Origin: Chitinophagaceae bacterium
GTDB taxonomy: Bacteria > Bacteroidota > Bacteroidia > Chitinophagales > Chitinophagaceae
NCBI GenBank assembly: GCA_021323155.1
Contig: JAJTCI010000066.1
Location: forward strand, 1-9,766
DNA length: 9,766 nucleotides
Reading direction: 5' to 3'
Positions within the stretch are counted from its first letter, which is position 1. Every line of letters starts with the position of its first letter. The notes under the pieces are model-generated. The model did not search any database, was not told the DNA's origin, and saw nothing but the letters and a program-made list of their open reading frames with translations. The translations under genes and the position numbers were made by a program. This document shows, piece after piece, positions 1-7,237 of this stretch.

Positions 1-1040
1 GTCATGAAGCCATAGCTCCACCCGACTTTATTGAACACGCGTACACCGGGTGGCATGCGGCGCGTATTATCCCGGAAAAAGAACTTCACATAGCTGTCGT
101 AGTAGGCCGTGGTATCATATAATGGCGCCGGTGTTTCCGATGGGTATTGCGAGAGGTAACGCAACATGAATGCGCGGTCGTCGCTGGTGAGCTGAAAACG
201 TTTGCGTGGAGGCGTCGATTCATGAAACAATACGGATTGCAGCATTTGTTGTAACTCCCGTAGTGGTGTGAAATTATGGTGTGTGAAATCAAAGGGCGCG
301 TTCACCAGGCTGTCCCTGCTGTTGATGTGGGCCTTACCGACTTTATATTCTTTGGTGAAGTCAAATGAGTCGGTATTGTAAGCCGGTTGTTGCGAATAGA
401 TCACGTTGCCGGCTTTGTCGATAAACCGGGCCGCATTAGTATGCCGGTTCTGAAAAGTACTGAGCCCCATGAATTGCCTGGTGATCCGGCTACGCCTGTG
501 TCCTTTTTGATGCAGTCCGCGGTTGATCTGCTGCTGGCCAACGAACTGGTAGAGGCGGTTGTAGGGATCGTTCTCGCTTACGAGCAACATGCGCCTGATG
601 TATTGTGCCACCGATGGAAGCCCGTCCGGCGATGTGGGATCTTTATGCATGGCAGTTTGCCAGGCCGCGCTGCTATCGATGAGCAAAGTGGTGTGTTTGT
701 CCACTCCCGTAATGTTCAACTGGTTCAGTTTTTCCAGGGACAATAATGCCAGTGGCAGCTTCACCATCGACGCCGGGTTGAAATACAGGCCGGGGTCGTG
801 ATTAAAATAATAATGCCTGAAGGAGGGTTTGTTGTTCCTGTTCCTGTCGATGCGTGTATAAATGACCTGTAACCGGTACTGGTTGGGATTGGCCAACACG
901 TTCCTGAAGATGGTATCGTTATTAGCAGCCAGTAGCTCCTGCAGGAATTTGTCGTTCTGCGGTTGGCTCCATGCGTTAACCGATATAAACAACAATGCGA
1001 CGAATAAGAAAGATGCTGTTATTGCAAGGCGGATATGCAT
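1..1040 (-). CDS. Serine beta-lactamase-like hydrolase, secreted (partial, C-terminus missing)
   Basis: My translation of the minus strand gives 346 codons from the ATG at 1040-1038 with no stop before the window edge. Residues 1-25 form a signal peptide (MHIRLAI, then a hydrophobic stretch ending NAWSQ), so the protein is probably periplasmic. Motifs match the serine beta-lactamase/penicillin-binding fold (Beta-lactamase2 type): S91-M-V-K94 in NPASMVKL is the nucleophile motif SxxK; S155-E-N157 fits the SDN/SxN position; K338-V-G340 fits the KTG position on the last strand but has Val for Thr/Ser. I see no class A omega-loop Glu (ExxxN) after SEN, so a true beta-lactamase is doubtful. A peptidase or esterase acting on cell wall or peptides is equally possible. 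It starts 2 bases after the stop of the upstream NlpC/P60 gene, so the two are co-transcribed and probably translationally coupled. The fold is well supported; the substrate is not. Confidence 0.85.
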   Translation of the reverse strand, partial: MHIRLAITASFLFVALLFISVNAWSQPQNDKFLQELLAANNDTIFRNVLANPNQYRLQVIYTRIDRNRNNKPSFRHYYFNHDPGLYFNPASMVKLPLALLSLEKLNQLNITGVDKHTTLLIDSSAAWQTAMHKDPTSPDGLPSVAQYIRRMLLVSENDPYNRLYQFVGQQQINRGLHQKGHRRSRITRQFMGLSTFQNRHTNAARFIDKAGNVIYSQQPAYNTDSFDFTKEYKVGKAHINSRDSLVNAPFDFTHHNFTPLRELQQMLQSVLFHESTPPRKRFQLTSDDRAFMLRYLSQYPSETPAPLYDTTAYYDSYVKFFFRDNTRRMPPGVRVFNKVGWSYGFM

Positions 1041-1042
1041 GC

Positions 1043-2227
1043 TCAGAATAATGGAGTTGTCCTGAGATCATATAAGCTCTGCTCCGGTGTTATGCGTCTT
1101 GCCTGGAGCAGGCGCCGGTGCTCGAAGGCGTCGTAATTCGGTGCGCCGGGAAACAGGCTTCCGACCTGCACCCTGCCAGAGGAATGAATGAATTCACCAT
1201 TGCCGATGTAGAGTCCTACGTGCACCACGCGTTCCTGCAGATTTGTTTTATCGCGGCCTCCGAAGAAAAGGAGGTCGCCTGGCTGCAGTCTTGCGAAATA
1301 GGCTGATGTATCAATCTCCTGTCCCAGCAACACCTGTTGCGAAGCATCGCGGGGCAGCACAAGACCATTCATGAAATAGACGGTCTTGGTGAAGCCACTG
1401 CAATCGACGCCTTTAAAAGAAGTGCCGCCCCAGAGATAAGGTATGCCCATGAGTTTGTGGGCGGTCTCTACGATATTCTGTGGGAGTGGTTGACGGGATG
1501 CGCGCCATTCACCATAAGGCATCGCCTGTTTGTGATCGATATAAGCGATGCGGCCGTCAGGAAACTCGACCTTCAGATAACCGGCGAGAGAATCGACCGC
1601 CATCATTATATCTCCATATACCATATCGCTGATGGTTGCTTCATCACCCGGGTATTGATAAGCAAAGCCGTAAGGCGCGGTGAAGATCACCTTGGGAGCG
1701 GCTTTCCATTCGGCCAGGCGCAGGTGGTTCATGCGTTGTATCGCGTCGCCATCGATCCATGCCAGGTAATTGTCTGGTGTCTGAACGAGGTACCAGCCAC
1801 GCTCCTGCTTCCATACTTTCAACGGTGTACCCATGGTTGCCTGTGTAGCGAGTTCCGCGCGGTGCGATGGTTGCACGCGGAGGTTGCCAAGCGAGATGGT
1901 GACGACTGCCTGGGTCATGCCTTTGAGATTCGCCGACGGCAATATTGTTATACTATCTATATATGTGATGCCCGATGCTGCCAGCTTTTCAATCAAGGCC
2001 GCCTTTGCCGCGGGTGAAGTAGTCTCCCCTTTCACCACGCCATCTTTCGCCTGCACCCGAAACCAGACGATCCTCTTATCTGGTGCAAAGGCTTGCGCAA
2101 TGCTGTCGATGCTCGCCTGTAAACGGGTATCGGGATCCACCGCTGGTTGCCGGCTTACCCGGCAGGAGGATAGTAGCAGGGTGCAAAAAGATATGAAGAC
2201 CAGTAAACGCAATACGAAGGTTTCCAC
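1043..2227 (-). CDS. NlpC/P60 cysteine peptidase lipoprotein with SH3-like domains
   Basis: This is a probable gamma-D-glutamyl-diamino acid endopeptidase that cleaves peptidoglycan stem peptides. The catalytic domain is the C-terminal third. Numbered from the GTG start (394 aa), the nucleophile is Cys276 in GVDCSGF, the general base is His336 in HVGLYIG, and a third polar residue is His348 in FIHSSG. The preceding PYLWGG is typical of the family. Residues about 112-162 and 179-234 look like two bacterial SH3 domains, the arrangement of YkfC-type enzymes that act on free muropeptides with an N-terminal L-Ala. A lipobox LLLSSC puts the lipidated Cys at residue 22. The frame stays open to a TTG at 2275, but no in-frame ATG precedes the signal peptide. 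I chose GTG at 2227; TTG at 2212 (MRLLVFIS) gives an equally good signal peptide. It is the first gene of an operon with the beta-lactamase-like gene. The family is certain; the exact substrate is inferred. Confidence 0.9.
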   Translation of the reverse strand: METFVLRLLVFISFCTLLLSSCRVSRQPAVDPDTRLQASIDSIAQAFAPDKRIVWFRVQAKDGVVKGETTSPAAKAALIEKLAASGITYIDSITILPSANLKGMTQAVVTISLGNLRVQPSHRAELATQATMGTPLKVWKQERGWYLVQTPDNYLAWIDGDAIQRMNHLRLAEWKAAPKVIFTAPYGFAYQYPGDEATISDMVYGDIMMAVDSLAGYLKVEFPDGRIAYIDHKQAMPYGEWRASRQPLPQNIVETAHKLMGIPYLWGGTSFKGVDCSGFTKTVYFMNGLVLPRDASQQVLLGQEIDTSAYFARLQPGDLLFFGGRDKTNLQERVVHVGLYIGNGEFIHSSGRVQVGSLFPGAPNYDAFEHRRLLQARRITPEQSLYDLRTTPLF

Positions 2228-2349
2228 TAAGATAGGGAAATAACCATATGCGCATAAAACTGCATAACACCGCAAAATAGTGCGGATTTTATTAGAATAT
2301 GTGCGTTTTTCAGTCTACTTTAGTCGGACAACAATCAAAATGCTTGCTT
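2228..2349. promoter_or_regulatory. Divergent intergenic region between the hydrolase operon and susCD
   Basis: About 120 AT-rich bases separate the two divergent signal-peptide starts. They must hold promoters for both operons. On the plus strand, TACTTTAG at 2316-2323 matches the Bacteroidota -7 consensus TAnnTTTG in all but one fixed position and lies 26 bases before the chosen susC ATG. A clear -33 TTTG at the usual spacing is missing. On the minus strand, TATCTTAG (2233-2226) is a weaker candidate. A short inverted repeat, CCGCA-6-TGCGG at 2270-2285, sits between them. The assignments are by eye only. Confidence 0.4.
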
Positions 2350-5300
2350 ATGAGACTGATGCACTTCCTGCTGGGATGCCTACTGCTGTTCCCGGCAACG
2401 CTGCTTGCACAGAAAGGGCGTGTCGTAACCGGCACTGTCACTTCGATGCAGAACGCAGGTCTGGAAAACGTTACCATTAATGAAAAAGGAACGAACAACA
2501 CAGTGGTGGCTGACGCCTCCGGTAAATTTTCCATTACGCTAACGCGAGACAACAGCGTGCTGGTGTTCTCGATGGTAGGATTTCAAACCAAAGAGATGGC
2601 CGTTGGCTCTTCGTCCAACGTGAGTATTTCATTAGACACCGACACCAGGGAACTGGAAGGCGTGGTGGTGACCGCTCTCGGTATCAGCCGTAAAGAACGG
2701 TCGGTGGGTTATTCCACACAGTCGGTAAAGGGTACAGACCTAACGTTGACGAAGGAACAGAATGTGCTGGGATCACTGGCAGGCAAGATCGCGGGTGTGC
2801 AGGTAGTGGGTTCTTCCGGCGCAAGTATGGGAGGAACGCAGAAAGTGAAGATCCGTGGTGTGAACTCGATAAATGGTTCTGGCGAACCTTTGATGGTGGT
2901 AGATGGTACACCGATATCCAATGCCAACTTCGGAGGAAGAAATGGGGGTGACTTCGGCAACCTGGGACAGGATGTGAACCCCGAGGATATAGAATCGATC
3001 ACCGTACTGAAAGGACCAACCGCTTCGGCATTGTATGGTATCCGCGGACAGTATGGCGTGATCATGATCACTACAAAAAAAGGAAGCAGGAACGCGAAGA
3101 AGCTGAGCGTACAACTTAACAGCGCTGTTTCGATGGAGCAGGTGGGTGATTTTATCCCTTTGCAAAATGTATACGGTGGTGGGTCCAGCCAGACCTGGCG
3201 CACACTGGGCAGCGGTGAGAAATATGTTGACATGGCTGTTGACGAGAGCTGGGGACCCAAGATGGACGGCACAATGGCGCGTTCGGTATTCAGCTTCTAC
3301 CCGCAGGATCCCGAGTTCGGACAATTGACGCCCTTCGTCGCCCACCCCAACAACGTGAAAGACTTTTATGAAACCGGTACAACGGTGAACAATGGAATCA
3401 GTATGACGGGCGGTGGCGCCAATCATAACTTCCGCATCAGTTTTAATGATACCAGGATATCGGGCATCGAACCCAACACCTGGCTCAGGAGAAATAACCT
3501 GGGACTTGCGGCGTCGTTCGACCTTACAAAAAAACTGGTGTTCACATCCAATATCAATATCGCTTACAATAAAGGACAGCGTCCTTCACAGGGTTATGAC
3601 GGCGGATCGCGGTACCTGTTACAATGGTTCCAGCGCAATATAGATATCAACCGCCTGGAAGAGTATAAATACGCCGACGGTACTTTCAAAAACTGGAACC
3701 TGAGCAGGCCTAGTGCAGCAGGCGTAATGAGCAGCTATAAAGCGTTGTATTGGAACAACCCGTATTTCGAGGCATACGAGAACCTGAACAACGATAACCG
3801 CAGCAGGATGTTCGGCGATGTTGGCCTGAGTTACCTGGTGCTACCCGGCTTGAAGGTGAGTGGTTTTGCAAGGGGCGACATGTTCACGCAGAACATTGAA
3901 GACAGGGAAGCCTTCGGTGGAAGATATGTGCCGGGATATTCCACGGCCAAGTACGAGAACCGCGAGATGAACTACGAGTTCCTTGCCGAGTACAATAAGA
4001 AATTCAATGACGTGAGCCTGAACCTCAACGCGGGGGGTAACCTTTATTCAAGAAGGTATACCTACCTGTACATGGCTACCAAGGGTGGCCTTTCAAGCCC
4101 AGGCTTCTATAATATCGCCGCATCGGTAGACAGGCCTACGGTGACTTCTTACCTGCAGCGCAAAGAGATCAGGAGTATATACGCGATGGCTTCGGCTGGA
4201 TACAAGGACACGTATTTTATTGACGCGTCGATCAGGAATGATAATTCATCGTCGTTGCCCCTGGCTAATAATTCATATTGGTATCCTTCTGTATCGGCCA
4301 GTATGATCTTCAGCGAACTGATGAAGTGGAAGCCACTTAATTATGGCAAGCTTCGTCTCAGCTTCGCGAGAGCGGGTTCTGACCTTAGTCCTTACCAGAC
4401 AACGCCTACGTTTGGCGTTGGTGGTATTTACGGTACGACGAATACTTTGTTCGTCCCGGACAACCAGAACAATCCGAACATCAAACCTTCATTTGCCAAT
4501 TCACTGGAAGCCGGTGTTGACCTTCGCTTCTTTAAAGGAAGACTGGGCGCCGAATTCACTTACTACACGCAGAAGAACAAGAACCAGATACTGAACCTGG
4601 ATGTTTCAGGAACGAGCGGGATAGGCTCCACCGTGATCAACGCGGGCCTGATAGAGAACAAGGGCTTCGAGCTTTCGCTAAGCGGTGTGCCGTTGCAGAC
4701 GAAAGATTTCCAGTGGAACGTGGTATTCAATATCGCGCGCAACACTGGTATGGTGAAAGAACTCTACCCAGGTACGAATGTGTACGCGCTTGACGTGAAT
4801 ACTTACTCCGGTGTTTCTGTATACCTGAATTCATATGTAGGCAAACCATTCGGCAGCCTGATCGGTAAAGCTTACCAGCGCGATTCTGCTACTGGCAAGA
4901 TCCTGCTTGGAACGAATAATATGCCGCTGTATACGGACGCAACGCACGATTTTGGTTCCGTAGTACCGGATTATACAGGTGGCCTTCGCAACAGCTTCCG
5001 CTTCCGCAACTTCGACCTGTCCGCGATGATCGACTACCAGTTCGGTGGCCAGTTCTTCAGCTGGTCAAAGATGCTGGCAGTGAAAACGGGTATGGCTGAA
5101 GAGACAGCAGCGTTGAATGATAAAGGCAAGAATGTACGGGACGCGCTGGTTGATGGCGGTGGTGTTAAAATAAACGGTGTGCTGAATTCAACCAAACAGG
5201 AAGTGACCGTCTATGTTGATGCAAGAACATACTACCGCACTACGCTTGGAACACATGTGTACGAGGAATGGCTGTATGATGCCTCTTATATCAAGCTAAG

Positions 5301-5529
5301 AGAGATTAGGCTGGGATACACGTTCGGAAAGCGCGTGATGCAGAAGCTTCCGTTCAGCAGTATGAATCTGGCGTTCATCGCGCGCAACCCCGCGATGATC
5401 TGGCAGAAGGCGCCAAAGGGCCTGGACCCATCCGAATTGTCTTCGGGCGGAAATTCCATCAGCTGGCTGGAAACAGGACAACTGAATTCCGTACGCTCTT
5501 ACGGCATCAACCTCAACATCAATTTTTAA
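2350..5529 (+). CDS. SusC/RagA-family TonB-linked outer-membrane transporter
   Basis: This is the outer-membrane barrel that imports an oligomer with its SusD lid, using TonB energy. From the ATG at 2350 it is 1059 aa, normal for SusC proteins. Residues 1-21 are a signal peptide (MRLMHFLLGC, cleaved near LLAQ). Residues about 23-97 are the carboxypeptidase-regulatory-like domain (VTGTVTS, SGKFSI, FSMVGFQT). The SusC signature follows at 101-124 (ELEGVVVTALGISRKERSVG). The plug domain is about 125-245, with KIRGVNS, PLMVVDGTPI, PEDIESITVLKG and a variant LYGIRGQYGVIMITTKKG (usually LYGxRAANGV). The remainder is the barrel, ending in the terminal Phe of NLNINF. An in-frame ATG at 2299 would add 17 residues ahead of the signal peptide and is unlikely. 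The susD gene follows after 9 bases. No sigma/anti-sigma pair or carbohydrate-active enzyme is adjacent, so the substrate cannot be named. Confidence 0.95.
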   Translation: MRLMHFLLGCLLLFPATLLAQKGRVVTGTVTSMQNAGLENVTINEKGTNNTVVADASGKFSITLTRDNSVLVFSMVGFQTKEMAVGSSSNVSISLDTDTRELEGVVVTALGISRKERSVGYSTQSVKGTDLTLTKEQNVLGSLAGKIAGVQVVGSSGASMGGTQKVKIRGVNSINGSGEPLMVVDGTPISNANFGGRNGGDFGNLGQDVNPEDIESITVLKGPTASALYGIRGQYGVIMITTKKGSRNAKKLSVQLNSAVSMEQVGDFIPLQNVYGGGSSQTWRTLGSGEKYVDMAVDESWGPKMDGTMARSVFSFYPQDPEFGQLTPFVAHPNNVKDFYETGTTVNNGISMTGGGANHNFRISFNDTRISGIEPNTWLRRNNLGLAASFDLTKKLVFTSNINIAYNKGQRPSQGYDGGSRYLLQWFQRNIDINRLEEYKYADGTFKNWNLSRPSAAGVMSSYKALYWNNPYFEAYENLNNDNRSRMFGDVGLSYLVLPGLKVSGFARGDMFTQNIEDREAFGGRYVPGYSTAKYENREMNYEFLAEYNKKFNDVSLNLNAGGNLYSRRYTYLYMATKGGLSSPGFYNIAASVDRPTVTSYLQRKEIRSIYAMASAGYKDTYFIDASIRNDNSSSLPLANNSYWYPSVSASMIFSELMKWKPLNYGKLRLSFARAGSDLSPYQTTPTFGVGGIYGTTNTLFVPDNQNNPNIKPSFANSLEAGVDLRFFKGRLGAEFTYYTQKNKNQILNLDVSGTSGIGSTVINAGLIENKGFELSLSGVPLQTKDFQWNVVFNIARNTGMVKELYPGTNVYALDVNTYSGVSVYLNSYVGKPFGSLIGKAYQRDSATGKILLGTNNMPLYTDATHDFGSVVPDYTGGLRNSFRFRNFDLSAMIDYQFGGQFFSWSKMLAVKTGMAEETAALNDKGKNVRDALVDGGGVKINGVLNSTKQEVTVYVDARTYYRTTLGTHVYEEWLYDASYIKLREIRLGYTFGKRVMQKLPFSSMNLAFIARNPAMIWQKAPKGLDPSELSSGGNSISWLETGQLNSVRSYGINLNINF

Positions 5530-5538
5530 AACAGCAAC

Positions 5539-6942
5539 ATGAAAACGATCATCATATCTTTTATATCCCTGCTGGCGATCACGGGCTGTAATAAATTCGA
5601 GGATGACATGAACATCAACCCGAATTTACCCAGCACAAGTTCGAATACACAGCTGATCGCGAACGCGGCGCTGTACCTGCCGGGACTGAGTACGACGCCC
5701 CAGGGCGAATACAACGCGCAGTTCCTCTCTGAAACGGAATACCCGAACCTCTCGTTGTATAACCAGGTGAGCTTTAATTTTTACGACCTGTATACCGGTC
5801 CGCTGATGAACCTGGAAACAGTGCTAAAAGCGCAATCATACAATGGTAACGAAGGCCCGGTGGCCAACCAGATAGCGGTGGCCAAGATACTGAAGGCCTA
5901 TTTCTTCTGGCATATCACTGACCGCTGGGGAGACGTACCGTATTCCGAAGCGTTGAAAGCAGAGGCAAATTTTACACCTAAGTACGATAAGCAGTCAGCT
6001 ATCTACGACAGCCTGTTCAAACTACTGGAAGACGCGAACGGGATGATCGTTACGGGTAATATCAGTAATGATATTATTTACGGTGGCGACATGACAAAGT
6101 GGAAAAAGCTGGCGAACACCATGCGCATGCTGATGGCGTTACGGCTGAGTAAGATCGATCCTGCAAAGGGAACGATCCAGTTTAATGCCGGTATGGCCGC
6201 AGGAGCCATGACCGCTAACAGTGACAATTTCGTTTACAAACATTTGCCTGACGCGGCAAACCAGAACTATTGGTATGGGCAGGTATTCGGAATGAACCGC
6301 AGCTGGTGGGCGTTGAGCAAAACGCTTGTAGATCGCATGAAGCCTACTGCTGATCCAAGGCTGGCGATCTATGGCGAAAAGACCAAAGCCTTGCCGCAGG
6401 ATTATGTTGGATTGCCGTATGGAAATACCTCGGTGATCAACAAGGATAACTACTCGCTGATGGGCACGGGCATCTGGAAACAGGACGCGCACATTCACCT
6501 GGTGACCTACGCGCAGATGTTGTTCGCGAAAGCAGAAGCCGCGAAGCTGGGATGGATCCCCGGTGGTGACGCGACAGCGAAAACCAATTATGACCTGGCG
6601 ATCGAGCAGTCGGTGAGGCAGTGGAACAATAACAGCATTACGGGTCTTCCCGCGATGATGGCGCACGTGGACGTGGTATACAACCCCGCCACCGCGTTAC
6701 AGCAGATCGCGAACCAACGATATATCCATTTGTTCATGCATGGCTACGAAGCCTGGGCGGAATACCGGAGGACCGGTTACCCGAATGACATGGTGAGTCC
6801 AGGTGGCAAGGCAGTGCCGAGGAGACAGGGTTACCCGGCTCCCGAGGTGTTCAATAACGCGACAAATTACCAGCAGGCTATACAGACACAGTTTAGCGGG
6901 CAAGATAATCTCACCGGCAGGGTCTGGTGGGACAAACCATAG
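5539..6942 (+). CDS. SusD-like (SusD_2/RagB-type) surface lipoprotein
   Basis: This is the substrate-binding lid of the SusC transporter, anchored on the outer leaflet of the outer membrane. It is 467 aa. The signal peptide MKTIIISFISLLAITGC gives a lipidated Cys17. The following NKFEDD is acidic and fits the Bacteroidota lipoprotein export signal for surface exposure. Typical SusD_2 sequence includes INPNLPST near the N-terminus, helical TPR-like segments around ITDRWGDVPYSEAL (126-139) and TYAQMLFAKAEAA (323-335), HGYEAWAEYRRTGYP (401-415), the RQGYPAPEVFNNATNY segment (429-444) and a C-terminus of RVWWDKP. It has the length usual for this family, shorter than classic starch-type SusD (about 550 aa). 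The spacing of 9 bases after susC and the terminator beyond it make a two-gene operon. The ligand is unknown; the SusD_2 group is not restricted to glycans. Confidence 0.95.
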   Translation: MKTIIISFISLLAITGCNKFEDDMNINPNLPSTSSNTQLIANAALYLPGLSTTPQGEYNAQFLSETEYPNLSLYNQVSFNFYDLYTGPLMNLETVLKAQSYNGNEGPVANQIAVAKILKAYFFWHITDRWGDVPYSEALKAEANFTPKYDKQSAIYDSLFKLLEDANGMIVTGNISNDIIYGGDMTKWKKLANTMRMLMALRLSKIDPAKGTIQFNAGMAAGAMTANSDNFVYKHLPDAANQNYWYGQVFGMNRSWWALSKTLVDRMKPTADPRLAIYGEKTKALPQDYVGLPYGNTSVINKDNYSLMGTGIWKQDAHIHLVTYAQMLFAKAEAAKLGWIPGGDATAKTNYDLAIEQSVRQWNNNSITGLPAMMAHVDVVYNPATALQQIANQRYIHLFMHGYEAWAEYRRTGYPNDMVSPGGKAVPRRQGYPAPEVFNNATNYQQAIQTQFSGQDNLTGRVWWDKP

Positions 6943-6964
6943 TTTTAAGGTGAGGATGTACATT

Positions 6965-6995
6965 AAGCCCCTGCATTAGCGGGGGCTTTTCTTTT
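6965..6995 (+). terminator. Rho-independent terminator of the susCD operon
   Basis: GCCCCTGC at 6967-6974 pairs with GCGGGGGC at 6979-6986 around an ATTA tetraloop: 8 pairs, one of them G-T. Flanking AA and TT extend the stem by two more pairs. The tract TTTTCTTTT follows (6987-6995). It lies 22 bases after the susD stop, and it separates susCD from recA. Confidence 0.93.
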
Positions 6996-7110
6996 GGGTT
7001 AACCCCGGTACAATAATGTTGGTGTGATCCGAAAATCATTTGCTCTTCAAAATGCGGGATGATGAGGAAGAGGGCGGACATTTGTTTGCGGGCAACACAT
7101 GTGGGTGGAA

Positions 7111-7140
7111 CCTAATTAGGAAGTGGCTGATTATCAGCCA
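7111..7140. promoter_or_regulatory. Two adjacent palindromes in the recA upstream region
   Basis: CCTAATTAGG (7111-7120) is a perfect 10-base palindrome. Three bases later, TGGCTGAT-T-ATCAGCCA (7124-7140) has perfect 8-base arms around one central base. There is no T-run after either, so they are not terminators. They lie about 100-125 bases before the recA ATG. The layout fits binding sites for dimeric regulators. They do not resemble the E. coli (CTGT-N8-ACAG) or Bacillus (GAAC-N4-GTTC) LexA boxes. The function is inferred. Confidence 0.4.
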
Positions 7141-7159
7141 AGGCATTTAGCAAATAAAT

Positions 7160-7201
7160 ACTAAAATTATTAGTGTTTGTAATTATTTCCTACTACCTTT
7201 A
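7160..7201 (+). promoter_or_regulatory. Candidate recA promoter
   Basis: TACCTTTA at 7194-7201 matches the Bacteroidota -7 box TAnnTTTG except for the last base, and is 36 bases before the recA ATG. A TTTG at 7176-7179 is a possible -33 element, but the gap of 14 is shorter than the usual 17-23. TTAG at 7170-7173 gives a gap of 20 with one mismatch. An imperfect palindrome, ACTAAAATTATTAGT (7160-7174), overlaps this upstream element and could be an operator. Confidence 0.35.
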
Positions 7202-7237
7202 TCACCCCAATTATATTTGACCAATAAACAAAACATT

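Noticed and set aside
1337..2017. Long open frame (226 codons) on the plus strand antisense to the NlpC/P60 gene
   Set aside because: It has no recognisable domain or signal and lies wholly opposite a clear NlpC/P60 domain with catalytic motifs; it is a shadow of that gene's codon use.
2709..3426. Minus-strand open frames of 187 and 217 codons inside susC
   Set aside because: They are antisense to the conserved plug region of SusC and show low-complexity, family-less translations.
6996..7005. Palindrome GGGTTAACCC just after the susCD terminator
   Set aside because: It is a perfect 10-base palindrome but isolated, far from any promoter candidate; chance is a sufficient explanation.
7052..7150. 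Small plus-strand open frame of 32 codons (MRDDEEEGGH...) between susD and recA
   Set aside because: It has no ribosome-binding context and no recognisable similarity, and it runs through both palindromes. It is better explained as non-coding leader.
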